64,000 bases of DNA from Haloferax marisrubri (lineage in GTDB: Archaea; Halobacteriota; Halobacteria; Halobacteriales; Haloferacaceae). A program made the translations under genes and the position numbers. The notes under the pieces were generated by a model, which saw only the letters and a program-made list of their open reading frames with translations, made no database searches and was not told the DNA's origin. Below, one piece after another: positions 1-10,900 of this stretch (position 1 is the first letter of the stretch; each line of letters opens with the position of its first letter). Location of the stretch: positions 443,942-507,941 of the forward strand of contig NZ_LOPW02000010.1 of the NCBI RefSeq assembly GCF_001469875.2, given 5' to 3'.

Positions 1-573
1 CAAGGCCCGAGCGGTGCCGGGAAGACGACGCTGTTCAACGTCCTCGGACTGCTCAGCACCCCGACGAGCGGCTCGCTGTACGTCCACGGCGACGACACGA
101 GCGCGCTTCCCGAGCGCAAACGCGCCGTCCTCCGGCGGGACGCAATCGGGTTCGTGTTTCAGGACTTCCAGCTCATCCCGGACCTGACCGCGTGGGACAA
201 CGCCGCGCTCCCACAGGACCACACCCGGAGCCGAGACGAGGCGTGGCTCGACACGCTGTTCGACGCCCTCGACATTTTAGACCTCAAAGACCAGTATCCG
301 GCGACACTCAGCGGCGGGGAGAAACAGCGCGTCGCCATCGCCCGCGCCCTCGCCAACCGGCCGGACGTCGTCTTCGCCGACGAGCCGACGGGCCAACTCG
401 ACCCGGAAACCGCAGAGCGCGTCCTCGACCTCCTGTTCCGGGTCAAAGACCAGACGGACACCGCGCTCGTCGTCATCAGCCACGACCCCACGCTGTCCGA
501 CCAGTTCGAGGAGACGCACGTGCTGATAGACGGCTCGCTCCGCCGAAAATCGGACGAGCGCATCCCGCAATGA
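1..573 (+). CDS. ABC transporter ATP-binding protein, MacB/LolD type (5' end cut off)
   Basis: This is the nucleotide-binding subunit of an ABC transporter, truncated by the window edge. The open frame runs from base 1, and Walker A (GPSGAGKT) is codons 3-10, so only a short N-terminal part is missing. The signature [15 protein letters not shown] starts at codon 103. Walker B is [12 protein letters not shown], and the H-loop is VISHDP. The PTGQLD form is typical of the MacB/LolD/FtsE-like subfamily, which works with FtsX-type permeases. The gene ends 15 nt before such a permease, so the two probably form one transporter that acts on the cell surface or on lipids rather than importing a solute. 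The internal ATG at 154 lies after Walker A and is not the real start. Confidence 0.93.
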   Translation, partial: QGPSGAGKTTLFNVLGLLSTPTSGSLYVHGDDTSALPERKRAVLRRDAIGFVFQDFQLIPDLTAWDNAALPQDHTRSRDEAWLDTLFDALDILDLKDQYPATLSGGEKQRVAIARALANRPDVVFADEPTGQLDPETAERVLDLLFRVKDQTDTALVVISHDPTLSDQFEETHVLIDGSLRRKSDERIPQ

Positions 574-588
574 GCCGCCTCGGATAAC

Positions 589-3582
589 ATGCGCTATGCG
601 ACAGCGCTCCTCTCGAGGTGGTCGCGCCGCGAGTGGCTGAGCATCGCGGTCGTCGCCGTCACGACGGCGTTCCTCCTCGGAGCCGCGCTCCTGTTGCTCA
701 CGGCGGCCACCTACACCGGAACGCTCAGTTCCGACCTGTCGAGTTCGGCGACGGTGTCGTACGAGCAGTCGTACGACGACGCCGTCGCGACCGCGTCCGC
801 TGACGAGGTCGTAATCGCGGTCACGACCGTCTCGCTCCCGGACAGCGAGACACGCCGCGTCGTCGGGATACCGCCGGACGCGCCGCGGACGATTTCCGGC
901 GCGTCGGTCGCGTGGCGAGCGGCGACGCTCCCGAGACCACCGTCTGACGGCGTCTCCGGGCCAGTATCGACGGTACAGCAGGTCGAGTTCGTCGGCCCTG
1001 ACAACGCGGTTTCGACGACCGTCTCGCCGCACCGCGTCGAGGAGACGCTGTTTCCCGACTCGTGGTACGTCGCGGACACCGACACCGTCCAGCAGTTGGG
1101 TGCGAGCGGTGCGTTAGTGTTCGATACCGGGAGTTCGGGCGCTCCGTCGGCACCGACGAGCGTCCCGCTCATCGCGGCGCTTCCGTTTCTGGCGGGCGGC
1201 ATCACGCAGGTCGTCCGGACCCTCTCGGTCGCCGCGTTCGCCGGCGGACTCCTGATTCTCGTCGTCGTGTACAACGTGACGAAGATGTCGATTCGGGACC
1301 GGACCCGCCTCATCGGCGTCGCCCGTGCGACCGGGGCGTCGCCGTGGCGCATCCTCGCGATTCTCCTCGGCCGCGTGCTGTCGCTCACGTTCGTCGGCGT
1401 CGCGTTGGGCTACGCGCTCGGCGTGGTCGTGACCAACGGCGTCGTCAACGCCGCGACGTACGCTGGCCTCCCGGTATCGCTTCAGACGACGGTGACCCCC
1501 GACATCGCGCGTTCGCTCCTCGGCATCTCGGCGTTCCTCCTCGTGATGGGCCTCCTCGCCGGGGTGCTCGCGGCGCTTCCGGTCGTCCGCGGCGACCCGA
1601 GATTCGACCAAACGCACCGGGCCACCGGCCGATGGCCACAGCCGATTCGCCGCTTCCAAGCGGTCGCCTCGCCGACGCTCGTCGATTGGCGGGCGTTTAC
1701 CCCCACGGCGGCGACGCTCGCCGTCTTCATGCTCATCATCCTCTTGACGGGGTCTATCGGCGGCGCGCTCGCCCCCCTCGCGACCACGTCGAGCGGGACG
1801 GTCGTCGAGAGCGGTGCCGCACACCCCCTCAACAGCCGCATCGACGAGAGCTACGCGACGGTCCTCCGCTCGTACGGTATCACGGCCAGCCCGGAGGTCA
1901 TCTACGCGCAGACGCGAGGCCGGACGCCGTATCTCGTTCGCGGGGCGAACTACACGGCGTTCAGCTCGGTCACCGACGCGTCGTTGGTCGCCGGAACCGC
2001 CCCACAGCGCGCCGACCAGGCGGTTATCGGGACCGACCTCGCGCGGACGCTCGGGCTCGAAGTCGGCGAGACGGTGACGCTCGGCGGGAGCGTCACGCCC
2101 GGGGTCAGACGCGTCACGATAGTCGGGGCGTTCACCGGGAGCGGCGTGACGAACGACCAACTCGTCGTCCCGCTCGAAACGACACAGCCGCTGGCGACGG
2201 GTCCCGGAACGGTGCACCTGATTCGGACGAAAAACGCCTCGTCGAGGCTCGCATCCCTGCAGAACCGGTCGTCGGGACTGCTCGTGACGAGTCTCTCGGG
2301 CCCGTCCGAGGTCCAGACGAACGCGACGTATCGCTTCGGCGCGACGGTCCGGAACCTCGGGTCTTCGACCGCGACTGAAACGGTCACGGTCAGCGTGGGG
2401 AACCGGACGCTCGAACGAGACGTGACGCTCGGGAGCGACGAATCGACCCGGCTGTCGTTCGAGACGAGGTTCGAGACCGCGGGGACGTACGAACTCGCCA
2501 CCGACGGCGTCACCCGCTCGGTGACGGTGTACCGGCCGAACACGCTCCAGTTGCCGTCCGAGTACCCGACCCGCGCGCCGCCGGGGTCCACGCTCGTCGT
2601 GCCGGCGACGACGCCAAACGAGTCCGTGGTCTCCGGCGTGACCGTCACGCTCGACGGCCGGCGTGCGACGACCAACGACCGCGGCGGCGTCCCGATACGC
2701 GTCCCTGACGAACCGGGCACGTACACGCTCCGGCTCTCGAAAGACGGCTACGTCGCGGAAGAACACACCCTCACCGTGGAACGCGGCGCGCCACAGCGTC
2801 TCGGCGGACGGCTGACGGTCTCGCCGTCCACCGGGTCGCGGCTCACAAACCCGACGGTGACGGCGCGCGTCGCTAACCCGTGGGGTCGGTTCCTCGTCCG
2901 CAACCTCACGCTCGTCTCGCCGGGCGGCACGCAGACGCGGACCGTCGAACTGACCGCCGGAAACGTCTCGGAAATCGAACTGTCGGCGTCCGAGGTCGGA
3001 CTCGGTGACGACCCGCCGCCGGGCACGTACGACCTCCGACTGGTCGTCAACGGGACGGTCATCTCGACGGCGACCTACCGCGTCACGGGCGACGAGCGCG
3101 TCGCGGCGACGCTCAGCAGTCGCGGCGAGTACACCGAGGGGACCGGTATCGGCCGGGCCATCGAGAACGTCTTCGGGAACGTGCAGTTGCTGTTCGTCGT
3201 GCTCGTGTCGCTCGCCGGGTTGAGCACCATCGGCGGCACGACGGCGACGTTCGCGCAGGCGGTACACGCCAACCGTCGCGTCATCGGCATCTACCGCGCG
3301 ACCGGCGCGAGCAGGCGGCGGGTTCTCGCCCTCCTCGCGGCCGACGCCGTCCGCCTCGCGATTCCCGCGGCAGTTCTCTCGTTCGGCCTCGCGGCGGCGC
3401 TCCTGTGGGCGCTCGCGCGGGTCGACGTGCTCGTGGTCTTCGGGATTCGACTCGCCGTTCCGTTCACCCCGTTGCTGGTCGGCGTCTCCGCCCTCGGCGC
3501 GGTCTGTCTCGCGGTCTGTAGCGCCGTCATCGCGGCGACGCCGTTCGTTCGATTCGACGTCGGGCGGTTGCTCCACCGCTGA
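589..3582 (+). CDS. FtsX-family ABC permease with large extracytoplasmic insert
   Basis: This is the predicted membrane partner of the upstream ATPase. An N-terminal membrane segment follows a basic start (about residues 18-40). More segments lie near 210-330 and 370-395 with the FtsX-like stretch [19 protein letters not shown] final FtsX block at about 870-990 contains [20 protein letters not shown]. Having two FtsX blocks matches the LolE/MacB-duplicated architecture. Between them are about 450 extracytoplasmic residues: a MacB-like periplasmic segment, a CARDB-like beta-sandwich (about 560-650), and a carboxypeptidase-regulatory-like repeat ([15 protein letters not shown]). The domain calls are from pattern and the substrate is unknown. 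The neighbouring secreted proteins suggest a cell-envelope role, which is inference. Confidence 0.88.
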   Translation: MRYATALLSRWSRREWLSIAVVAVTTAFLLGAALLLLTAATYTGTLSSDLSSSATVSYEQSYDDAVATASADEVVIAVTTVSLPDSETRRVVGIPPDAPRTISGASVAWRAATLPRPPSDGVSGPVSTVQQVEFVGPDNAVSTTVSPHRVEETLFPDSWYVADTDTVQQLGASGALVFDTGSSGAPSAPTSVPLIAALPFLAGGITQVVRTLSVAAFAGGLLILVVVYNVTKMSIRDRTRLIGVARATGASPWRILAILLGRVLSLTFVGVALGYALGVVVTNGVVNAATYAGLPVSLQTTVTPDIARSLLGISAFLLVMGLLAGVLAALPVVRGDPRFDQTHRATGRWPQPIRRFQAVASPTLVDWRAFTPTAATLAVFMLIILLTGSIGGALAPLATTSSGTVVESGAAHPLNSRIDESYATVLRSYGITASPEVIYAQTRGRTPYLVRGANYTAFSSVTDASLVAGTAPQRADQAVIGTDLARTLGLEVGETVTLGGSVTPGVRRVTIVGAFTGSGVTNDQLVVPLETTQPLATGPGTVHLIRTKNASSRLASLQNRSSGLLVTSLSGPSEVQTNATYRFGATVRNLGSSTATETVTVSVGNRTLERDVTLGSDESTRLSFETRFETAGTYELATDGVTRSVTVYRPNTLQLPSEYPTRAPPGSTLVVPATTPNESVVSGVTVTLDGRRATTNDRGGVPIRVPDEPGTYTLRLSKDGYVAEEHTLTVERGAPQRLGGRLTVSPSTGSRLTNPTVTARVANPWGRFLVRNLTLVSPGGTQTRTVELTAGNVSEIELSASEVGLGDDPPPGTYDLRLVVNGTVISTATYRVTGDERVAATLSSRGEYTEGTGIGRAIENVFGNVQLLFVVLVSLAGLSTIGGTTATFAQAVHANRRVIGIYRATGASRRRVLALLAADAVRLAIPAAVLSFGLAAALLWALARVDVLVVFGIRLAVPFTPLLVGVSALGAVCLAVCSAVIAATPFVRFDVGRLLHR

Positions 3583-3636
3583 CTGTTCGACTCGCCATGA
3601 AAATGCACTTACCCCAGACGGGTGTAGGGAGCGCAT

Positions 3637-4782
3637 ATGCACTCGTCCCGTGCCCTCCTCTTGGCGCTCGTGTTGGTGTGTTCGACGGTCGCCCCGTTGA
3701 CGGCCGCACAGAGCGCTGACTACGATGTCGACATCGACGACGACCTCGATATCCCCGACCGGACGATTTCGACCCAGTGGGGTGACCAGACCATCGAAGC
3801 CATCGGCAGCGCGTCGGAAGACGGCTCCCTCTCCGTGTCGACCGACGGGCCGTCCGGTGACTCGTACTCCATCCGTCTCGTCGACAGTCAACAGCGGCTC
3901 CGCGACAACTACTACGTCGACGGCGGCGGCTCCGCCTCGGAGACGTTCTCGCTCAACCGCTACGACCCCGGTACGTACGCGATTGCGATTACGAACGGGA
4001 CCGAGACGGTCTACGCGGTCGAACCGTTCGTCATCAACGGCTTCGACGTCGAACAGACCGCGGCGGACCGCGTCGAAGCGGACGACGAACTCCTCGTGGA
4101 AGTGAACCTCTCGAAGGTCAGTCGCGACGTTGAGTCACCGCCGGCCGGCGTCGAGGTCGTTCTCGGGAACGAATCGACGTCTGTCCGCACGACTGCGACC
4201 CAACAGACCGGGCTGAACTACACGGCGACGGTCGACGTCGCGTCGCTCTCGACGGGCGACTATCGCCTCTATTCGGCCGCACAGACCGACGACGAAGTGT
4301 TCGGTGAACCCGAACTCGTCGCGGTGAGCGGAACCCAGTCGGTGAGCGTCGTCGAGGAAGGCTCGCTCCAAGACTCGGACTCGACGGACGGCCCCGACGA
4401 CACGACGACCACGGAGACGACCGAGACCACCACGACGACCGCAACCAACGAGTCGACCACATCCAACTCGACCGGAGGGTCCTCCGGTGGAAGCTCGGCG
4501 GAGACGACTGACTCGCCGACGCCCACGACCGATGCGGATGACGAGAACGACGCGGACGATTCGGACGACGCGGACGACGCCGATCAGTTGTCTTCGACGG
4601 CGGAGTCCACCGATTCGACCGGCACGGAGACCTCGACGCAGACCGCAGACACCTCGACGACGATGCAACCGACGACCCAAACCACGACTGAAACCGCCGC
4701 TCCCCTCTGGGGACCGGTCGGAATTGCGCTGGTCTGTATCGTCGGCCTCGTCGGTGTCAGTCTCCTCCGCCGGCGCTCGTAA
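3637..4782 (+). CDS. Secreted protein with Thr/Ser/Asp-rich stalk and C-terminal membrane anchor
   Basis: I do not recognise a family. A signal peptide (ALLLALVLVCSTVAPLTAAQ) is followed by about 220 residues of probable beta-sandwich. A low-complexity stalk of about 110 residues, rich in Thr, Ser and Asp, follows. The protein ends in a single membrane helix, GPVGIALVCIVGLVGVSLL, followed by RRRS. The signal, ectodomain, O-glycosylatable stalk and helix with a basic tail are the layout of haloarchaeal surface proteins anchored by a tail. No clear PGF tripeptide precedes the helix, so archaeosortase processing is uncertain. The gene starts 54 nt after the permease gene and may be cotranscribed with it. 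Confidence 0.8.
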   Translation: MHSSRALLLALVLVCSTVAPLTAAQSADYDVDIDDDLDIPDRTISTQWGDQTIEAIGSASEDGSLSVSTDGPSGDSYSIRLVDSQQRLRDNYYVDGGGSASETFSLNRYDPGTYAIAITNGTETVYAVEPFVINGFDVEQTAADRVEADDELLVEVNLSKVSRDVESPPAGVEVVLGNESTSVRTTATQQTGLNYTATVDVASLSTGDYRLYSAAQTDDEVFGEPELVAVSGTQSVSVVEEGSLQDSDSTDGPDDTTTTETTETTTTTATNESTTSNSTGGSSGGSSAETTDSPTPTTDADDENDADDSDDADDADQLSSTAESTDSTGTETSTQTADTSTTMQPTTQTTTETAAPLWGPVGIALVCIVGLVGVSLLRRRS

Positions 4783-4844
4783 TCGGACGACCGATTGCTC
4801 TCCTCGCGCGGTTTTCTTTACCTCCCTCTACGTACCATTCGACA

Positions 4845-5339
4845 ATGGCTCCCTCCGCTATGCGTCGCCGCTTCATCGCTGCTGTCCCCTTCGTTACTCT
4901 CGGAGCAGGCTGTCTGGGTTCTCTCCCGCTTCGTGATGAACCAGCGTCGCCACGTGTCGGCCTCGGGAAGATCAGCGTGCTCAACGTCCGGGAGGCCCGG
5001 ACTACTGCCGACATCACCGTTCTTAGAGACGGCCGCTCTGTGTACGAACAAGCGCACACGCTCAACAGCGCTGATATGGTTGAAGTCATTGAACCGTGGA
5101 TGGGGCAACATGTCACCTACGAGATTACGGTGACTGCTCGGAATCCCCGAGTCGAGGTCACCTTCTCAACATCGGACGTGGAACAATTAGTCGATGACTG
5201 GGGCGAAAACGAGTGCTTTCAGGTACAGTTCGATATCGCTCGTGGGGAGATTCGAACGTTGTTCGGTGCGATGAATTCCTGTCAGCCGTCATCCTCTCGT
5301 TCGGTGGAGTCGGGTGACAGACCGGCTCCGCGCAGGTAA
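4845..5339 (+). CDS. Predicted secreted lipoprotein, unknown function
   Basis: The start at 4845 fits a TATA-like TTTCTTTACC about 25 nt upstream. The N-terminus has a basic RRRF stretch, a short hydrophobic core and the lipobox LGAGC with Cys23. That is the form of haloarchaeal lipoproteins, often exported by Tat. The mature part (about 140 residues) resembles the small immunoglobulin-like lipoproteins found widely in haloarchaea; the middle reads as beta strands (DITVLRDGRSVYEQAHTLN). It has a lower GC content than its neighbours, possibly reflecting recent acquisition. No function can be assigned. Confidence 0.75.
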   Translation: MAPSAMRRRFIAAVPFVTLGAGCLGSLPLRDEPASPRVGLGKISVLNVREARTTADITVLRDGRSVYEQAHTLNSADMVEVIEPWMGQHVTYEITVTARNPRVEVTFSTSDVEQLVDDWGENECFQVQFDIARGEIRTLFGAMNSCQPSSSRSVESGDRPAPRR

Positions 5340-5503
5340 CCGGGGAAGTACTTGTTCGGTAAACTCGCGCCCGCTATTCACCACGGACGCAACAAACTAG
5401 CAGTACCTACGGATTTCAACAGCGCCGTGCGTGACTCTCCGATTCGGAAGCGAGTCGTCCGCACAGGTCGAACCAAAAAAGAACCGAGAACGGTGACGCG
5501 AAC

Positions 5504-6757
5504 TTATTCGCGTCGCACCGCGATGAGCGCGATTGCGACGAGCGCAATCAGCGCGGCGGTGACGCCGAAGCCGGGAATGACCGAGTCAGTCGTCGTCGGC
5601 TCTCCGGTCGTCGTCTCGTCGTCGAAGCCGGGCGTTCCGTCGTCGGACGTGGTAGTGTCGTCACCACCGTCGTCGGAGGTGGTGGTGTCGTCACCACCGT
5701 CGTCCGCCGTCGTCGTCACGGCCTGCGTCGACGTCACGGCGAAGTACGAGAAGCCGGGCGTATCGACTTCCAGCACGACCCGTCCGTCGCCCTCGCTCAC
5801 GACGCGCGTGTCGAGGGTCTCCCACTCACCGCTTTCGTCGTTGTAGCGTTCGACCGCGAGGTCTTGCGCCGTAATTCCGAGTTCGTCGAGTCGGTCTTGT
5901 CTCACGCTCAGCGTGATGGTCGACGGCGAATCGCGGAGGGAGTTCGGGACGTCGATTTGGACGTACCCGATTGCCGCGTTCGACGGTCGACCGACGGTTC
6001 CGGGGAGGCTCGTCCGTTCGCGGACGATGACCTCGCCGGTACCCTGGCTCCCGAACGCCAGGTCGACGTTCGTCACGGTGGAGCCACCGGGGAGCGATGC
6101 GCTGACTTCCGAACCGTAGAAGAGCCGGACGCTCTCGTAGGTTCCGCTGTCAGGGGCACCGCCGCCGCCACCACCGCCGCCGCCACCGCCGCCACCGCCA
6201 CCGCCACCAGACGGTGCTTCGGTGGTCGTCGGCGTGGACGGCGTCGGCGTCGGCGTACTGCCGTCGATGTTGTTCACGTCAACGGTCGTCGTGTCGCCGC
6301 TGTGCGACAGGAGGTTCCCTCTCGTGTCCGTAATCGATTCGACGGTGACGTCGATGGACGCGGCGGTGTCGCTCCCAACGGACTGCGCACTCACCGTCAG
6401 GTCCGCCAGCGAGATATTTCCGGTCGAACCGGAGGTCTCACCCGTGTACCCGACGACGGTGAGCTTTCCGTTGCCGTGGTCGGTCGTCTCCACGTTGAAC
6501 CGGGAGTTCCCGGCAACCGAGACGTCGACCACGCTGTCGTCGTAGCTGATGTTCAGTTCGTACGACCCGATACCGTCCGCGTCTTCGACGTTGTACGCGG
6601 TGAGCGTCGCCGTCGAGTCTGCAGAGCGCTCGTCGATCGAGCCGACGGCGTCGACCGAGACGGTCTTCGCAGTCGCGGCACCGGCCGCGCCGACGGCGAC
6701 CGTGCTGACGAGCATGGCGGTGCACATCGCTACCGCGAGTAGCTGTTTCGTGTTCAT
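5504..6757 (-). CDS. Cohesin-domain surface protein with PGF-CTERM anchor
   Basis: After a signal peptide (about residues 1-30) comes a roughly 140-residue beta-rich domain with the cohesin pattern: GIGSYELNISYDDSVVDVSV, then a strand ending in ISLADLTVSA. A run of 17 glycines follows (bases 6158-6208), then a PGF-pre-PGF-like domain ending TPGFSYFAVTS. The tail has an Asp/Thr repeat (DDGGDDTTTS) and a PGF-CTERM signal, PGFGVTAALIALVAIALIA plus RRE, the target of archaeosortase ArtA. The cohesin call rests on pattern and on the adjacent dockerin gene 3 nt upstream in the operon. It is the likely cell-bound scaffold for the dockerin-bearing proteins. Confidence 0.85.
   Translation of the reverse strand: MNTKQLLAVAMCTAMLVSTVAVGAAGAATAKTVSVDAVGSIDERSADSTATLTAYNVEDADGIGSYELNISYDDSVVDVSVAGNSRFNVETTDHGNGKLTVVGYTGETSGSTGNISLADLTVSAQSVGSDTAASIDVTVESITDTRGNLLSHSGDTTTVDVNNIDGSTPTPTPSTPTTTEAPSGGGGGGGGGGGGGGGGGAPDSGTYESVRLFYGSEVSASLPGGSTVTNVDLAFGSQGTGEVIVRERTSLPGTVGRPSNAAIGYVQIDVPNSLRDSPSTITLSVRQDRLDELGITAQDLAVERYNDESGEWETLDTRVVSEGDGRVVLEVDTPGFSYFAVTSTQAVTTTADDGGDDTTTSDDGGDDTTTSDDGTPGFDDETTTGEPTTTDSVIPGFGVTAALIALVAIALIAVRRE
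6158..6208 (-). repeat. Poly-glycine codon run (17 Gly) in cohesin protein linker
   Basis: On the plus strand this is an uninterrupted run of 17 gcc/acc triplets, encoding consecutive glycines on the minus strand. It separates the cohesin-like domain from the PGF-pre-PGF-like domain. Runs of near-identical triplets are prone to length change by slippage, and any whole-triplet change would keep the frame. Confidence 0.9.
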
Positions 6758-6760
6758 GAG

Positions 6761-7960
6761 TTATGCACCCCCGATGGTGTAGTCGGTATCACGGTTGTTC
6801 TCGCTGTACTGCTGGACGAGCATCGCGTCGACCGCGTTGACCTGCCCGTCGCCGTTGACGTCGCCGTAGGCGGCGTCAGAGCCGCTCGAGGCGGCCTGTG
6901 CGATTTCGGACGCGTCGTCCGCGTCGACGTCGCCGTCGAGGTCGACGTTACCGAGTTCGTAGCCTTCGAACTCCACGGAGACCTGCGTTCCGACGCCGGT
7001 CTGGTTGAGTTGGACCCGCGTCTCGCCGTCGATGGTCGTCTGCTCGACGAGGTTCGCGTCGGTCGTCGCGAAGCCGTTTCCGCGGAGCGGTTTGTCGCTC
7101 GGCGGTGCGATGTCGTACACGACCGTACCGTCACTCTTCGAGATGGTCACGGACACCGTCGTGTTGACGGGCGTCTTCGCGTCCCCGTCGGACTCCGACG
7201 TCGAGTCGCCGACGAGCGTCGGTTCCTCACCGACGTAGGCGACCGGCTGGATGCTGTCGTCGCCGTCGACGAAGGTGACAGACGCCGTCTCAGAGATGCC
7301 GACACCGACGGTGAACTCGGGGGCGTCCGTCAGGCTCGAGCCGACGGTGTGGTCGCCTTCGAGCACGGTCTCGCTGACCGAGTCGGCTTGGCTCTGACCG
7401 TCGAGGACGACGGACGCGCCAGTCACGGCGTTTCCGTCGTTGTCCACGACGCTCGCGTTGACCGTCCCGACGCCGCTCACGTCGAGTTGTTCGCTCGTGC
7501 GAACGTTGTTCGGCTCGTTGTACAGCGGGCGCACGTCAGCGGTCAGCGACGTGGTCCCCGCCGACGAGACGGTCACGTTGAAGTGGTAGGTCCGGGATTC
7601 GCCGGCCGGCACCACTTCGCCCGTGATGAGCAGGGCGTCGCCGGTCGAAATCGTGCTCTGCTGGACGGTCGCGTCTCGTAGGTCAGATGTGTCGTTCACG
7701 TACACCGCGTCTTCGGCCCCGTTCGGGAGTCCGACCGGACTGCTAATCGGAACCTCCACGAGCGGGTTGAGGAGCGCGGTGTCATTGTTGTTCGTAACCG
7801 TTACTGCAATCGTCTGGTTGCCGTCCGTGCTGAGGTCGTCCGGCGCGTCGATGGCGACGCTGAACGGGTCCGCAGCGGACACAACACCCGGACCGACACC
7901 GAACGATATCGATGCCACGACCAGGAGGGCAGCCAGTGTCATTGAGAGTTTTCGTGTCAT
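6761..7960 (-). CDS. Secreted protein with C-terminal dockerin type I domain
   Basis: A signal peptide (TLAALLVVASISFGVGPGVVSA) precedes CARDB-like and regulatory-like beta domains with several N-glycosylation sequons. The last 63 residues (337-399) are a dockerin type I module with two calcium-binding loops of the EF-hand kind: DLDGDVDADDA and DVNGDGQVNAVDA, each followed by a short helix. Dockerins bind cohesins. The gene lies 8 nt after the thioester-protein gene and 3 nt before the cohesin-protein gene, so it is the middle gene of a three-gene operon. It could bridge the other two products on the cell surface; that is inference. Confidence 0.88.
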   Translation of the reverse strand: MTRKLSMTLAALLVVASISFGVGPGVVSAADPFSVAIDAPDDLSTDGNQTIAVTVTNNNDTALLNPLVEVPISSPVGLPNGAEDAVYVNDTSDLRDATVQQSTISTGDALLITGEVVPAGESRTYHFNVTVSSAGTTSLTADVRPLYNEPNNVRTSEQLDVSGVGTVNASVVDNDGNAVTGASVVLDGQSQADSVSETVLEGDHTVGSSLTDAPEFTVGVGISETASVTFVDGDDSIQPVAYVGEEPTLVGDSTSESDGDAKTPVNTTVSVTISKSDGTVVYDIAPPSDKPLRGNGFATTDANLVEQTTIDGETRVQLNQTGVGTQVSVEFEGYELGNVDLDGDVDADDASEIAQAASSGSDAAYGDVNGDGQVNAVDAMLVQQYSENNRDTDYTIGGA

Positions 7961-7968
7961 CGTTCTCC

Positions 7969-10900
7969 TCAGTTGGCGTCCTCGTACTCTTGTTCGTTGA
8001 CGAGCTGTTCGGATTCGGCACCGACAACGACTCGAGTCGAGTTCTCGGCGGTCAGCGTGATACTGCCGGTCTGACGAAGCGTTTCGAGTTCGTCAGTCGT
8101 GAAGGACACCACGGCCGTCGGCGTGTTGCCGTCGACGGTGACGTTCTTCGAGACGGTCGAGTTGATTTCGACCGTCACCGTCTGCGAACCGGCGTTACGC
8201 TGGTCCGCCGTGGTGAGGGCGTCGATTGCGACGCCGGTCGCACGCGTGTTCCCGAAGGAGCCGCCCTGCTGGTAGATTCCAACGAGGTAGCCGACACCAT
8301 CGGAGACGGTATCGTTGTTCGCTGCCGTGTAGCCCTCCGCGGCGTTCAACGCGATAATCGCGTTGCCCGTCGCACGGGCCTTCTCACCGGTGTTGCTCCA
8401 GTACGGCGAGTTCGTGTAACCGGTCCACGAGCCGTCGTCGTGCTGGTTGGCCACGAGCCATTGGGTACCACTGTCGAGCGCCATCGACACGCTGCCCGAA
8501 CTCAGTTCGCTGTTGACCTGCGTCCGGAGGGTGTCGCTGTCGTTGACCGCGGCGAGCGCCTGCACCGCGTACGCGGTCGCCTGCGCTTCTCTCGAACCGG
8601 CTTCCCAGCTACCGTCGCTGTTCTGCCGTTCGATGAGGTGGACCGCGGCGTCGACGCTGAACTCGTCGGCGGCCGTCTGTGCGGTCGCGTTGAGGTCGTC
8701 GCCAGCGCGGTCGATTGCGACCGTCGTGTAGGCGGTCGCGGAGGTTCTGTCGCGGAGGAAGTACCCGTTCGGACGGACACTTCCGTCGTTGCGCTGCTTG
8801 TCTGCCAGCCAGAGCACCGCACCGCTCTGGTTGATCCGCTTGAGACTGGCGTTCACGTCCGTGCGGTTGCTCTGCACCGCGTCGTCGGAGACGGCGCTCG
8901 CGCCCTGCAGGGCGTAGATGGTGTAGAACAGGTCACCGCGCGGGTTGTTGCCGTACATGCTCCACGCGCCGTTGTCGTGCTGGGAGATGTTGAAGTACGT
9001 ACCGGGCGTGGGCTCGTCGGCGAGCTTACTGATACCCGCGCTGATCGTGCTGTTCGCACGGTCGCGGTCGTAGTTGCTCGGGATGTCGCCGTCGCGGTAG
9101 TACTGGTCGGTCCGGAGCGCGGACATCATCTGGGTCGTCGTCTGTTCGACACACCAGTAGGGGTAGGAGAACAGGTATTCGAGACCCTGAAGCGTCCGTC
9201 CGTCCGTCCCGGCCTGCACGGTCACGTTGAGCGTGTGTTCGTAGGTCGTCGCGTCCGAGATGTTGAGCGCGAGCGACTGCGTCTCGCCCGCGGACTCGAG
9301 CGTCGTCGCGTTCGTCGTCGTGTAGCGAACCTTCGGCACCGTGACGTTGGTCGTCGCGGACGCCGTGTCGCTCTCGCCGAACGCTTCGACGGTGACGTCT
9401 ATCTGCGCGTCGTCGATGTCGGCGGTCGTGTTGCCGCGAACCTTCCACGCGGCCGACCCGCCGTTGCCTGTCGCACGAACCTGTTTCTCAGCGGTCTGCC
9501 CGTCGACGAGTTCGAGCCCCGAGGGGAGCGAAACCGTCGCGTTGACGTTCGACGGGTAGTTCGTGTTGAACTCGGCGAGGACGGTGACAGTCGAGTTGTT
9601 CACGACCGTCGAGGGCACCGAGACGTCGTCGTCTTCGATGCTCAGCGTGTACGGCTTCACCGTGACGTCCTTCGTCGACTCGTTGTTGTCGAACGGGACG
9701 CCGTCGGAGACGCTCGCACGCACGACCTTGTCGCCACCCGTCGCGAAGTTGTGGGTGACGCGGGTCGTGTTGGGCTGTTGGACACCGAGGTTTCCGATGG
9801 TGATGTTCTCGGTCGTGCCGTCGTCGTAATCGACGGTCACGTTGAACTCACCGGTCGGCGCGGTACCGTTGTTCTTCGTGAACACGACGAGCGTCGCGCT
9901 CTGGCTCTGGAGCACCGTGCTCTGTCCCTGGATACGGACCGTCGGGTCGGCGTAGACCACGCGCGTGGTGTTGACCGCCTGGTTGTTCGTCTCGTCCGTC
10001 TCGGGAATCTCGTTCGCCGGGTCGACCGTCGCGGTCACCCGCGCGTTACCCTGTGCGAGGGTTCCGAGGAGTTCCTCGCTGGCGAACTCGGTCAGGTCGT
10101 AGCTGAGCGTCGTCTCGTTGTTCGGCGCGTCGGTGCTGTCGGAGAGGTTGCCGGTGTACTTCGTGTACGTCTCCGTCTCGCCGTTTGCGGCCTCGACCGT
10201 CAGGTTGACCGTCGCGTTCGAGACGTTGACGAGACCGTCGTTCGAGACGGTCACGGAGGCGTTCACGCCGTCGTTGAACCGCTGTCGCCGTTCGACGTCG
10301 AGTTCGGGCGAGAGGTCAGCACCCTCCGCGAGGCGGAAGGTGAGGTTCGCACCGCTCGTGTCGACCGTGAGGTTCTGCCAGTACGTCCGGTTGACGAACC
10401 GGTCGTTCTCCGGCGGCGTGACACGGACTTCCATGTCGCCGCGGACCTCGATGCCGGTCTTGTCGCCTTCACCGGCCGGGAAGAGCCCGTCGGCGTTGGA
10501 CTTGTACGCGACACCCGAACGCGTGCCGTCGTTGTTGTGCTGGACCGCAATCGTCGCGTTCTCCACCGGGTCACCGTTCTGGTCGACGACGGTGACGTTC
10601 AGCAGCCCCGCGTCGGGGAGCGTCGTGTTTCCGACGTTCAGAACCCGCTCGGTTCCCTGCGTCGTGTAGAGCGAGAAGATGTCGGGCGACCCGTCGCGCG
10701 GGTGGTCGCCGCTCCAGCCGCTCGCTCCGTCCTGCACGTACGCAATCGTCTGCGTGGTTCCGTTAACGACCGGAACGAGGAACCGACCGTTCTCGTCGGT
10801 GAACGTCTGGCCGACGAACCACGGCTCGTCGCCGGGGTTCGTGCGGCTCGTGTAGACGAGGTCGTCCACGGCGGCGCTCCCGTCGGGCAGTTTGACGTAG

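Noticed and set aside
1114-3891. 925-codon open frame on the minus strand opposite the FtsX permease
   Set aside because: It is rich in Arg, Asp and Glu in patterns that mirror the opposite gene, a usual effect of high GC at third positions. No domain is visible, and the plus-strand gene is clear.
5640-5720. Regular repeats that might be a CRISPR array
   Set aside because: The units are adjacent, without unique spacers, and encode the in-frame DDGGDDTTTS repeat of the cohesin protein.
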